From assembly GCA_933207985.1 (NCBI GenBank), contig OW240915.1:118696753-118760752 (forward strand): DNA of 64,000 nt. The letters are read 5' to 3'. A program made the translations under genes and the position numbers. The notes beneath the pieces were generated by a model that had not been told where the DNA came from, did no database searches, and saw only the letters and a program-made list of their open reading frames with translations. This stretch comes from Pelobates cultripes (taxonomy: Eukaryota > Chordata > Amphibia > Anura > Pelobatidae). Positions 1 to 9,697 of this stretch are shown piece by piece (position 1 is the first letter of the stretch; each line of letters opens with the position of its first letter).

Positions 1-1300
1 CCACAAAAGGGAGCTGGTACCCCACCAGTGTTCCAGAGTTAAAACAGTTCTGGGCACTAACCATGCTAATGGGAATTATAAAAAAGCCCAGCATCCGAAT
101 GTACTGGTCCAAAAACCCAGTATGCAATACTCCCATTTTCTCTCAGACCATGAGTAGGCCCAGATACGAAACAGTACTGCGTTTTCTGCACTTCAATGAT
201 AATTCGAAGTGCCACCCCAAAGATCATCCGCAGTATGACAAACTCTATAAAATCCGCCCCCTAATTAACCATTTTAATAAAGAATTTGGCATAATTTATA
301 CTAGAATATATGTATTGACGAGTCCCTAATGAAATACAAGGGTAGACTGGGGTTTAAGCAATACATCCCAGCCAAAAGATCCCGGTATGGCATCAAGCTA
401 TACAAGTTATGTGAAAGTAGCAGTGGGTATGTTTATACCTTCAGAATATATGAAGGTAAAGATAGCCACCGGGATCCCCCAGGTTGCCCTGATGTAGTTG
501 GGACTAGCGGAAAAATAGTTTGGGATCTAATGAACCCGCTACTGAACAAGGGGTACCACCTCTACCTTGTTAATTACTACAATAGCATACCCCTCCAAAA
601 AATGCTATATTGTTTTGAGACTGTGGTCTGCGGCACTATCCGCAAGACACGCACTGGCTTCCCCAAGGCTCTGGCAGAGAAAAAAATTAAAAAGGGGGAA
701 ACGGCTGCTCTATGCCAGGACGAACTGCTGGCTCTGAAATACAGAGACAAAAAGGAGGTGTTCATACTGACTACCATGCACAGTGAACACACACGCAGGG
801 TCGCAGTTCGTGGCAGACAGGAAACAAGACGGCTGCCTGTCTGCATTAAGCAATACAATAAACACATGGGGGGAGTTGACCTGTCTGATCAACTGCTGCA
901 GCCATATCTGATAATGAGAAAGACCAGGGCCTGGTATAAGAAAGTGGGCATTTATTTAATGCAAATGGCTACTCACAATGCATTCATCCTTTTCAAAAAG
1001 GCAAATCCTCAGCTGAAATGTACTTTTCTTACATTTCAGTTTCAGCTCATTTCTGTGCTGCTCACTGAGTGCCACAGTGGGGAGCCATCAGCAGGGCCTA
1101 GCAGCAGAGATATTCAGACAGGTCACTTCTGCTTTCGGATACCACCAACCCCCAAAAAAAAGACCCCCCAGAAAAGGTGCAGGCTGTGTTACCAGAGAGG
1201 CATTCGAACGGAGACCAGTTTCTACTGCCCTGATTGTCCCTCTCAGCCTGGCCTTTGTATTGGGAACTGTTTTAAATTATTTCATACTCAGAGCCAATAA
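1..1300 (+). pseudogene. piggyBac transposase fragment (copy 1)
   Basis: Relic of a DDD-type piggyBac transposase (DDE_Tnp_1_7 family), the nuclear enzyme that excises and reinserts the element at TTAA. Seen: the N-terminal segment KQFWALT..GIIKKPSI near position 50, the LRFLHFND block, then a frameshift before the first catalytic region (IDESLMKYKG near 313-342 lies in another frame from the upstream ORF). The long frame 329-1300 carries CFETVVCGT, GGVDLSDQ with the third catalytic Asp, and a C-terminal Cys-rich CRLC..YYCPDCPSQPGLCIGNCF zinc-binding domain. The second catalytic block reads LVNYYNS instead of the usual VDNYYxS, so the Asp is replaced by Asn. Truncated at the window edge, frameshifted and missing a catalytic residue, it is dead. 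A paralogue at 52197-54522 keeps all three Asp. Confidence 0.9.
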
Positions 1301-1540
1301 ATTCTCAATACAATTTTTTTTTTACCTTTTATTTAGTTAATTGGGGTGGATGATAGTTCCTGGGAAATTGGGGAGTTTAGTGCGTATGCTAGGGGTAGAA
1401 ATACAAATAAAAAAAAACAACAAAAAAATAAAATAACATTGTTTTGTTAAAGTTCTTGTGTAAAAAGTTTAAAATGCTTTGGAAGTACAGTTAGAGAATT
1501 CTGACAGCGGATTCAGAGGTGACAGACAGTGCCTCAGAGT
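1301..1540. other. 3' untranslated stretch of piggyBac copy 1
   Basis: A/T-rich sequence after the transposase stop, with AATAAA-like motifs near 1298 and an A-rich run near 1407-1435. No other feature is seen before the repeat array starts. Confidence 0.5.
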
Positions 1541-4500
1541 TTGACCCAAAATGGGACATGGACCCAGCATGCAAATTCAAAGTTTGAAACAAACCTGAAA
1601 TGGCCGAGTCTCAAATTTGCCCCTTCAACATCCACATATACCTGAGAAAGGTACACACAGGGGTATTGCTGTACTCAGACGACATAGCTGAGTGACATAT
1701 GAAGCGTTATACTGCCGTAGCACACCTAAGGATTGTAAACTATGCAGTAAAATCTCAAAGTATGTGTCAAAAAGGCAGAGAAAATGCTTACTACTACTAG
1801 ACTTGGTACTCACTAGCGAAAAAATGATCCCACCCTAAGGTTCAAAATGGGCCTTTTGAAATACCCTGGGGTGTCTTCTTTAAAAAATGGTAGGCCTTTG
1901 TGGGGGAAGTTTGAATTCTCAACCTGTCAAATGCCCCAAAATGGGACATGGACCCAGCGTAAAAATTCAAAGTTTGAAACAGACCTGAAATTGCCTAGTC
2001 TCAAATTTGCCCCTCCAACATCCACATATACCTGGGAAAGGTACACACAGGGGTATTGCTGTACTCAGACGACATAGCTGAGTGACATATGAAAGGCTAT
2101 AACAGTTGCTAGCTGTTATAATAGATTACTTACACGGCTCCAGCCTGTTTGGCTGGAGCTATACACACAGCTACATGTTCAATCAATGCAAGCAAAGGAA
2201 AAAGGAGGCTGCCGTAGCACACCTAAGGATTGTAAACTATGCAGTAAAATCTCAAAGTATGTGTCAAAAAGGCAGAGAAAATGCTTACTACTACTAGACT
2301 TGGTACTCACTAGCGAAAAAATGATCCCACCCTAAGGTTCAAAATGGGCCTTTTGAAATACCCTGGAGTGTCTTCTTTAAAAAATGGTAGGCCTTTGTGG
2401 GGGAAGTTTGAATTCTCAACCTGTCAAATGCCCCAAAATGGGACATGGACCCAGCGTAAAAATTCAAAGTTTGAAACAGACCTGAAATTGCCGAGTCTCA
2501 AATTTGCCCCTCCAACATCCACATATACCTGGGAAAGGTACACACAGGGGTATTGCTGTACTCAGACGACATAGCTGAGTGACATATGAAGCGTTATACT
2601 GCCGTAGCACACCTAAGGATTGTAAACTATGCAGTAAAATCTCAGTGTGTGTCAAAAAGGCAGAGAAAATGCTTACTACTACTAGACTTGGTACTCACTA
2701 GCGAAAAAATTATTCCACCCTAAGGTTCAAAATGGGCCTTTTGAAATACCCTGGGGTGTCTACTTTAAAAAATGGTAGGCCTTTGTCGGGAAAGTTTGAA
2801 TAAGCAACCTGCTATTAGAACCCAAAATGAGTCATAAACCTATAAAATTCTGTAAAAACTGAAATGGTCAGGTCTCCTATATGGCAGTGTAGCATCAGGA
2901 AATACGACTAAAGGCATACATTGGGGGTATCGTTTTTCTCACAGGAGATAGCTCAGCATAATTAGGGGTGTTTGATCATATTGGAACATATCAAATATAC
3001 AAAATGCCCAGCACAAATGTAACGCATAAGTTAAAAATGCAAAAAATATTTTTTTACCACAACCTTCACCATATCATGGTGAAAAAATGTCGACATGTTA
3101 AGGCACAATATATGCCATGTGAGATACTCTGGAGTGTCTACTTTCACAAATGGTAGGCCTTTTTGCGGTTTTTGAAATAGTCAAACTGCTATAATGGCCC
3201 AAATTGAAACATAAGCCCTGCAAATCCGTCTCTCAAAATTCTACTCTAAAAACTGAAATGGTCAGGTCTCCTTTATGGCACTGTAGCATCACCAAATAGT
3301 GTCAAAGACATACATTGGGGGTATTGTTTTACTCAGAAGACTTAGCTGAGCATAATTAGGGGTGTTTGATCATAGTGGAACATATCAAATATACAAAATG
3401 CCCAGCACAAATGTAATGCTTAAGGAAAAAATTTGAAAATATTTTTTTACCACAAACTTTGACATATAATGGCGAAAAAATGGCGACATGTTAAGGCACA
3501 ATATATGCCATATGAGATACCCTGGAGTGTCTACTTTCACAAATGGTAGGCCTTTTTGCGGTTTTTGAAACTGTCAAACTGCTATAATGGCCCAAACTGA
3601 AACATAAGCCCTGCAAATCCGTCACTCAAAATTCTACTCTAAAAACTGAAATGGTCAGGTCTCCTTTATGGCACTGTAGCGTCACCAAATAGTGTCAAAG
3701 ACATACATTGGGGGTATTGTTTTACTCAGAAGACTTAGCTGAGCATAATTAGGGGTGTTTGATCATAGTGGAACATATCAAATATACAAAATGCCCAGCA
3801 CAAATGTAATGCTTAAGGAAAAACTGCAAAAAATATTTTTTTACCACAAACTTTGACATATAATGGTGAAAAAATGGCGACATGTTAAGGCACAATATAT
3901 GCCATATGAGATACCCTGGAGTGTCTACTTTCACAAATACTAGGCCTTTTTGCGGTTTTTGAAACAGTCAAACTGCTATGATGGCCCAAACTGAAACATA
4001 AGCCCTGCAAATCCGTCTCTCAAAATTCTACTCTAAAAACTGAAATGGTCATGTCTCCTTTATGGCACTGTAGCGTCACCAAATAGTGTCAAAGACATAC
4101 ATTGGGGGTATTGTTTTACTCAGAAGACTTAGCTGAGCATAATTAGGGGTGTTTGATCATAGTGGAACATATCAAATATACAAAATGCTCAGCACAAATG
4201 TAATGCTTAAGGAAAAAATGCAAAAAATATTTTTTTACCACAAACGTTGACATATAATGGCGAAAAAATGGCGACATGTAAAGGCACAATATATGCCATA
4301 TGAGATACCCTGGAGTGTCTACTTTCACAAATGGTAGGCCTTTTTGCGGTTTTTGAAACAGTCAAACTGCTATGATGGCCCAAACTGAAACATAAGCCCT
4401 GCAAATCCGTCTCTCAAAATTCTACTCTAAAAACTGAAATGGTCAGGTCTCCTTTATGGCACTGTAGTGACACCAAATAGTGTCAAAGACATACATTGGG

Positions 4501-5520
4501 GGTATTGTTTTACTCAGAAGACTTAGCTGAGCATAATTAGGGGTGTTTGATCATAGTGGAACATATCAAATATACAAAATGCCCAGCACAAATGTAATGC
4601 TTAAGGAAAAAATGCGAAAAATATTTTTTTACCACAAACTTTTACATATAATGGCGAAAAAATGACGACATGTTAAGGCACAATATATGCCACATGAGAT
4701 ACCCTGGAGTGTCTACTTTTACAAATGGTAGGCCTTTTTGCGGTTATTGAAACAGTCAAACTGCTATAATGGCCCAAATTGAAACATAAGCCCTGCAAAT
4801 TCGTCTCTGAAAATTCTACTCTAAAAACTGAAATGGTCAGGTCTCCTTTATGGCACTGTAGCGTCACCAAATAGTGTCAAAGACATACATTGGGGGTATT
4901 GTTTTACTCAGAAGATTAAGCTGAGCATAATTAGGGGTGTTTGACCATAGTGGAACATATCAAATATACAAAATGCCCAGCACAAATGTAATGATTAAGG
5001 AAAAAATGCGGAAAATATTTTTTTAACACAAATTTTGACATATAATGGTGAATAAATGGTGAACCGTTAAGGCAAAATATATGCCATATGAGATACCATG
5101 GAGTGTCTACTTTCACGAATGGAAGGCCTTTGTGTGGTCATTTGAACAACCAAACTACTATAATGCCCCAAAATAAGACATAGATCCATTAAATCCATCT
5201 TTGAATTTTCTAACTGAAATAGTCTGGCCTCTTATATTTCATTGTAGCTTCCCAAAATAGTGGCAAAGACATACAATGGGGGTATTGTTGTACTCAGCAG
5301 ATGTTGCTGAACACAAAATGGGATTTTGACCAGGAATAGCACACAGCAGCTTTACAAAATACACATTTAAAAAACCTTGTTACATGTGTGTATTTCAAAA
5401 AACAGAAAAAACACAATTTTACTACAATATGTAGCAGAGATTGGTGGGAAAAAGGCTATGTAAAAAGTGTCAAAATACCCTTAAATAAATATCCTGTGAT
5501 GTCTTCTTTATTTAAATATA
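1540..5520 (+). repeat. Tandem array of about 390-bp units in the piggyBac tail
   Basis: The motif TGGAGTGTCTACTTTCACAA plus the following ATGGTAGGCCT recurs near 1888, 2386, 2774, 3152, 3545, 3939, 4333, 4727 and 5121, with a degenerate tenth copy near 5500. Spacings are about 498, 388, 378, 393, 394, 394, 394, 394 and 379. The 498 spacing is explained by an insertion of about 110 bp near 2093-2210. A second marker, AATTAGGGGTGTTTGATCAT, recurs at 2960, 3354, 3747, 4141, 4535 and 4929 (period 393-394). The units carry only short chance ORFs. Early units (1540-2800) are a divergent subtype of the later ones. Related motifs occur in the tails of the other TTAA elements in the window. Confidence 0.92.
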
Positions 5521-5964
5521 TACTTTTGTGTAGCAATTTTGTTTTCTGTGACAGCTGTCAAACTTACAAGTCAAACATACCAACTTCTAAATTTTTTTCA
5601 CATTTAAATTTTATATTACTCCTTGTGTTTTGTGACCTGTAACTTTTAAAATAAGCTGAAATCCTTTACATATTATGCACTTTGAAAAACAAGAAACCTA
5701 AATGAATTTATTTTGAATTACTTTTCCTAAGCTGGACATATTATACACACACTATTATTGCCAAAACTGTGAAAAATATATATATTTTTTCTTTTTTTAA
5801 TGTTTTTTAATAATAAATTAGATTTTATATATGTATAAGTCACATCAAAGTAAAGCCCATCTTGTCCTTTAAAAAACGATATATAATATGTGTTGATTCA
5901 ATAAATGAGAGCGATGCAAATTGCAGTTGAACACAAACAGCAAAAAATGCAAAAATAGCTTGAG
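5521..5964. other. A/T-rich end of the piggyBac tail
   Basis: A/T-rich sequence between the last recognisable repeat unit and the terminal hairpin. It includes AATGAGAGCGATGCAAATTG-type sequence comparable with the sub-terminal part of the elements ending at 26645 and 28714. No gene is seen. Confidence 0.5.
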
Positions 5965-6019
5965 TCCTTAAGGGTATGTCCAGCTTCTGAAGCTGCGTCC
6001 TTAAGGGGTTAATTAATAA

Positions 6020-6361
6020 ATACCATTACACACATACATCACAGAGTTTGTGTCTGCAGGGCCTAAAACTTACGGTTACAAGTTGACGACTGACAAAACA
6101 ACTCTAAAGATGAAAGGTATAACACTGAATGCTAGCAACGTGACGCTGATTAACTTTGACAGTTTGAAAGACCTGGTACTGGACTATCCACTACCCCCAG
6201 GGCCTGATGACCGGAAACGTATTATAATACAGCAAACGGGGATCGTCAGAAACAAATTGTGTTGGCAAATAGAAACACGACCACTTCGCAAAACACAACA
6301 GTGTGTATACACTAAAAGACTATTGACAGACAACTTTTCAACCTATCCATTTGGATACTAA
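6020..6361 (+). pseudogene. Polinton family B DNA polymerase, C-terminal fragment
   Basis: The last 113 codons or so of a protein-primed type B DNA polymerase. The frame is open from 6020, after a TAA at 6017-6019, and shows ITEFVSAGPKTYGY, the conserved segment in which this family ends its thumb region, then KGITLN, VYTKR and the terminal PFGY followed by TAA. In Polintons this enzyme copies the linear element from a protein primer. The catalytic palm and exonuclease domains are missing: they would lie upstream, where piggyBac DNA now stands. The reported GTG at 6050 is inside the conserved segment and is not a real start. The ATPase gene starts 10 bases after the stop. Recognition is from conserved motifs and the neighbouring genes. 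Confidence 0.82.
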
Positions 6362-6370
6362 TTACACACA

Positions 6371-6964
6371 ATGGACACACACCTGCAACATCCTTTTTCG
6401 TGTATCTTAGCGGGACCTTCTAGCTCAGGAAAAAGTTATTTTGTTAAACAACTTTTACATCATGCTAACAATCTTTTGTTGCAGAATCCTGATAACATTG
6501 TTTGGTTTTATGCTTGTTGGCAGGGTCTTTATGATGATTTATTGCGTACAATCCCTAATATTCATTTTATAGAGGGTTTACCCGTGACATTTAATGATGA
6601 TGATTTGTTTCCTCCTACTAAAGTAAATCTGACTATTGTGGATGACCTAATGGAAGCGGCTAGTGAGAGCTGTGAGCTTGAGAAGGCATTCACCAAGTAC
6701 GTTCATCACAGGAATCTCAGTATCATGTACCTGGTCCAAAATGTATTCTGTCAAGGTAAAAAAAGCAGAACAATTACTTTAAACACTAACTATATGGTAC
6801 TTTTTAAGAACCCTAGAGATAAGCTGCAAATTAACACTCTAGCCCACCAAATGTATCCTGGAAAAATACAATTCTTTTTAGAATCTTTTGAAGATGCCAC
6901 TAGTAGATCATATGGCTACTTACTTGTAGATTTGAAACCAACAACCCCTGAAGAGTACCGTTAG
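6371..6964 (+). CDS. Polinton/adintovirus packaging ATPase (A32/FtsK-HerA type)
   Basis: Intact 197-residue P-loop ATPase of the kind that pumps DNA into capsids in Polintons, adintoviruses and other viruses with double jelly-roll capsids. Seen: Walker A GPSSSGKS at residues 15-22, Walker B TIVDD at 88-92, and the conserved block MYLVQNVFCQGKKSRTITLN near 122-141, typical of this family, where Gln-Asn and Arg act as sensor or finger residues. The length suits the family. ATG 6371 lies 10 bp after the polymerase stop, and no upstream in-frame Met competes. No stop or frameshift is seen. It lies between the polymerase end and the accessory gene, in the same orientation. Expression in the host is unknown. 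Confidence 0.88.
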   Translation: MDTHLQHPFSCILAGPSSSGKSYFVKQLLHHANNLLLQNPDNIVWFYACWQGLYDDLLRTIPNIHFIEGLPVTFNDDDLFPPTKVNLTIVDDLMEAASESCELEKAFTKYVHHRNLSIMYLVQNVFCQGKKSRTITLNTNYMVLFKNPRDKLQINTLAHQMYPGKIQFFLESFEDATSRSYGYLLVDLKPTTPEEYR

Positions 6965-6996
6965 AACAGGTCTTTTCCCACCAGCCCTACCAGCGG

Positions 6997-7007
6997 TATA
7001 TATAAAA
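6997..7007 (+). promoter_or_regulatory. Candidate TATA box before the Polinton accessory gene
   Basis: TATATATAAAA lies about 70 bp upstream of the ATG at 7075 and just after the ATPase stop, in the only sizeable intergenic gap of the cluster. This suggests that the downstream gene has its own promoter. No initiator is identified; this is an inference from position and sequence only. Confidence 0.4.
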
Positions 7008-7074
7008 AAAACTGCAGAAAAGAGGAAGAATTTATGCGTGTTTCATTTTCTACAGTATCTCATCGACTGTAAAC

Positions 7075-7950
7075 ATGTCACAGAGAATAAAGCGCCATTG
7101 GGATGTATTAAAAACTTTAATCAAAGCATCTCCGGCGCAGAGAAAAGCCATTTTATACTCAGCGTCCCATGATTTAGTCACAGCCATATGTGAAATCGCA
7201 CTCAATAACCTCAAAGGAAGAATACCTTTATCACCTCATCAAATTGAAAAACTTAGAAAGTGGCAAAAAAATATAAAATCATTGTGTGATAAGAAAATAT
7301 CTATTGTTAAGAAGAAACAGATGGTTAAACAGTCTGGTGGATTTATTGATTCTCTGCTGAGTTTTGCTATACCGGTCTTCTCTCTAACCGATAATGGTTC
7401 CAAAAAAGAGTTGGATCTAATACAAAAGAACACTCAGCAATCTGCCACTGCTCATGAGTCTGTAACACAAAGGCTTGATGCGGATATTATGTCTCTCCTT
7501 CAAAGTAAAAATATGTCAACAGCTGAGAAGATATCAAGGTACACCACAATACTGCAAAAATATTTACTACATGCAAAGCAGAGTGACAGGGAAAAGCTGA
7601 ACTTAACACTTTTATTACCACTGGGAGATTCCACACCTATGGACACTCATCAGCCAAAAATTACTGACCCCGCTCATGTTTCGGATAATGTAATTAGTGA
7701 TGTACTCCATAATGTTCATGACCGCTATAAAAAGAACACTGAACTGTTGCTTACTAGAATGAAGCATGCCAAACACGTTGCAAATTGGAATGATAAGGGA
7801 GAGTTTGTTTATAAAAATAATGTTGTACCTGGTTCTAATATACTGGATCTGGTTCGGAGTGTTACGCAAAGTCATAGTGTTACAGTACGCAAGAGACCTC
7901 AGGGCTGGGACAGTTTTGTGGGGGCCAAAACATGTCCTAGTTGTCTGTAA
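7075..7950 (+). CDS. Conserved Polinton/adintovirus accessory protein (unknown function)
   Basis: Intact 291-residue frame. The N-terminal 80 residues are basic, with the pattern SPAQRKAILYSASHDLVTAI..LKGRIPLSPHQ followed by a lysine-rich stretch (DKKISIVKKKQ). This resembles a protein that recurs in metazoan Polintons and adintoviruses and is usually left uncharacterised. Residues 88-104 (GGFIDSLLSFAIPVF..) are hydrophobic and could be a membrane-active or capsid-associated helix. The middle is hydrophilic and helix-prone, and the C-terminus has VPGSNILDLV and a PQGWDSF block, a second conserved patch. ATG 7075 follows a TATA-like box. The last codons are duplicated downstream (repeat at 7931-8064). 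A role as a minor virion protein is possible but inferred only from genomic company. Confidence 0.7.
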   Translation: MSQRIKRHWDVLKTLIKASPAQRKAILYSASHDLVTAICEIALNNLKGRIPLSPHQIEKLRKWQKNIKSLCDKKISIVKKKQMVKQSGGFIDSLLSFAIPVFSLTDNGSKKELDLIQKNTQQSATAHESVTQRLDADIMSLLQSKNMSTAEKISRYTTILQKYLLHAKQSDREKLNLTLLLPLGDSTPMDTHQPKITDPAHVSDNVISDVLHNVHDRYKKNTELLLTRMKHAKHVANWNDKGEFVYKNNVVPGSNILDLVRSVTQSHSVTVRKRPQGWDSFVGAKTCPSCL

Positions 7951-8064
7951 ATACGCATAGGGCTTGGTTTACAATTCTTTTTGTTTTTAAGCGCTCCTAT
8001 CCCCTAAAACATGCCCAAACATGTCCTAATTGTCTGTAAATACGCATAGGGCTTGGTTTACAAT
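7931..8064 (+). repeat. 45-bp direct repeat at the end of the accessory gene
   Basis: Positions 7931-7975 and 8020-8064 are nearly identical (one visible difference, CTAG against CTAA). The first copy contains the last codons and stop of the accessory gene. The offset is 89 bp, so a segment spanning the stop codon was duplicated or slipped. Confidence 0.9.
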
Positions 8065-8318
8065 GCGCATACACTGCGTTTCTTGGTTCAGAGGGGGGCG
8101 CTCATACACAGTGGGTGCGCACGCTGTGGGTGGGGTGGCGCATCAGGGGTCGTGGTTCAAAGGTTCGCGCAGGCGCCGTGGTCGCGGCAACACATATGTT
8201 GTGGGTGTGGTTTCATGGTAAAGGAGCGGAGCTGGGCGCTCCATCATTGGGCGTGGCAACACATATGTTGAGGGCGTGGCTTAATGGGAAAAGGGGTGGG
8301 GCACCTGTCAAATTCAAG
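8065..8318 (+). other. GC-rich Polinton flank with short repeats
   Basis: No convincing gene. The segment GGCAACACATATGTTG appears twice (near 8184 and 8251), each followed by a G-rich GGGYGTGG motif. It is an abrupt change in base composition from the AT-rich genes upstream. It may be the non-coding end of the Polinton or an unrelated insertion. Overlapping ORFs of 60-70 codons here show no recognisable domain. Confidence 0.5.
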
Positions 8319-8464
8319 TTTGATGACTGATATATCCCCCCTCTACTTTTACCATTAATGACAACTTGTTGTACTTTATCCTTAAGCCAATGTTTTACCC
8401 AAGAACAAGAATAATCATCTAGACCAATTTCTTTAAGTTTGAAGACTAACCTATTGTGAGGAAC
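8319..8464 (-). pseudogene. CR1 LINE reverse transcriptase, downstream fragment
   Basis: Read on the minus strand this encodes NRLVFKLKEIGLDDY..WVKHWLKDKVQQVVINGKS, the segment that follows the AFDTVPH block in CR1 reverse transcriptases. It continues exactly from the CR1 fragment that ends at 17215: removing the gypsy element joins TVP to HNRLV. The sequence stops matching after GKSRG near 8319, so the 3' part of the LINE is lost. This is unusual, because LINEs normally lose the 5' end. The junction with the GC-rich Polinton flank must be a later rearrangement or insertion. Confidence 0.85.
8460..8464. repeat. Left target-site duplication of the gypsy element (GGAAC)
   Basis: GGAAC stands immediately before the LTR start at 8465 and is repeated at 17215-17219 immediately after the other LTR. 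The uninterrupted CR1 sequence needs only one copy, which confirms the insertion. Confidence 0.95.
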
Positions 8465-9624
8465 TGTAACAGCACCCTCGGCATCAAATAGTCAAAACCG
8501 CCGTTTAGTTAATCCTCCCCTCTCGCAATAACGCAAACTTAATTTGTACGGACTCCAATCGTATGAACTGCAAGCAGGGGAATGCGCCATCCTCCCGAAC
8601 GGTACCTGTACGGGTACTCCAACTCTTGAACGGTAAACCCACGAATCGCTGCTAACAGCCGAATCAATATATCCTCCAAGCGGCTTACACCCTCAATCAG
8701 TCGCTATTCGTGTGTAGTAAATCCCCCCCAATAAAGAGACCAAGCTCCAGATTGAGGGTAAAACAAGAACTGGGTTTACTGTGGGCTACCCGCCCGCATT
8801 TATGAAGGTCTCCCACTTGGTGGACACTCCCCTAGGGGACCAAATGGGAGACTGTAATGGCAGACAGACATATAGCATGTTAGGACACACGGGCACATAA
8901 TATTCCCAGCATGCAAAATGGTTTCCTCCCCTCTGTAATTCAATTCAATTATCTCCCAGGACAGAGGCAAATCGCCATTTTAACTTAAACATAAAAACCA
9001 CATAAAAATAAATAATTATACAACTACCGAACATATTCCATTCGTGCAACGTATCCCCAGATAGCCTGGATTTGAGTGCATATTCTTAGCGAATAGTGCT
9101 CAGATCCCATACGCACAGTTCAATCGCCATGGAGTCAAAGTCTTTTACAGTCTTTCAGTATGCGATTGACTCCATGGGAAGGTTATCTGGGTTAAGTCCA
9201 TTCGTATAGTCCAAACTCCCGAACGGCCGGTGTTCGCATGCCTTTGTCGACTGAGAAGGGTGGTCTGTGGTTTTAGCGGTGTTCGGCAGAAAAAGTGTCC
9301 GTTTTTAGTTCCATAGAATCTGTGCCGAACACAGCTGGTCTTTCGCATGGTTTAAAATGGCCGCCGCCTCGTGGTCGACATACGAACGACGACCACCCTG
9401 TATTCGGTTATAATTAAGAGGTGTCTGCGGTTAACCACAACGTTCTAATTGGGATCAAGAGGTTAACCAGCAGCACACTTCTCTTCTGGGTGGCCGTCCG
9501 TTTGGTAAGTTCATTTGGTAAAAAAGTCAAATAAACGAACAGGGGCATACGGACAGGTAATTCCACAAAAAGAGGCAAAACAGACGAACCAGCAATCTTA
9601 GTCTATACAGATGGATCTGTCACA
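8465..9624 (-). repeat. 3' LTR of the gypsy element (complete form)
   Basis: Begins TGTAACAGC and ends CTGTCACA on the plus strand. It is 1160 bp and matches the LTR at 16334-17214, except that it holds about 245 bp (about 8744-8988) and about 26 bp (near 9060-9086) that the other lacks. The longer segment resembles part of the solo LTR at 31107, so the longer form is ancestral. Confidence 0.93.
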
Positions 9625-9640
9625 CGGCTCCCCCCTTGTG
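9625..9640 (-). promoter_or_regulatory. Polypurine tract of the gypsy element
   Basis: Immediately inside the 3' LTR the minus strand reads CAAGGGGGGAGCCG, a purine-rich primer for plus-strand DNA synthesis in the expected place. Confidence 0.7.
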
Positions 9641-9697
9641 GAACACTTCGGCAGACCCGGCTTGACCCTTTGGCGGGTCAACTTGGGGATGACCTGA

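Larger units (their letters stand above)
1..6008 (+). mobile_element. piggyBac element, 3' part (5' end outside window)
   Basis: The element holds a decayed piggyBac transposase followed by about 4.7 kb of non-coding tail. It ends at a CTTAAGGGG terminal motif followed by TTAA at 6009-6012, the canonical piggyBac target. Just before the end (about 5965-6008) are a second CTTAAGGG and a short hairpin (CAGCTTC/GAAGCTG). Directly after the TTAA the sequence becomes Polinton DNA polymerase coding sequence, so this element appears to have inserted into that gene. The 5' terminus and the matching upstream TTAA lie outside the window. Confidence 0.85.
6013..8318 (+). mobile_element. Polinton/Maverick (adintovirus-like) remnant
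   Basis: Three consecutive same-strand genes match the gene content of Polinton/Maverick elements and the related adintoviruses: the C-terminus of a protein-primed family B DNA polymerase, an FtsK/HerA-type packaging ATPase, and a conserved basic protein of unknown function. The left side is cut by the piggyBac element ending at 6008. On the right the coding part stops at 7950, followed by GC-rich sequence to about 8318, where CR1 sequence begins. Capsid, protease and integrase genes and terminal inverted repeats are not present in the window. All three frames are free of stops, in contrast to the surrounding relics. Confidence 0.85.
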
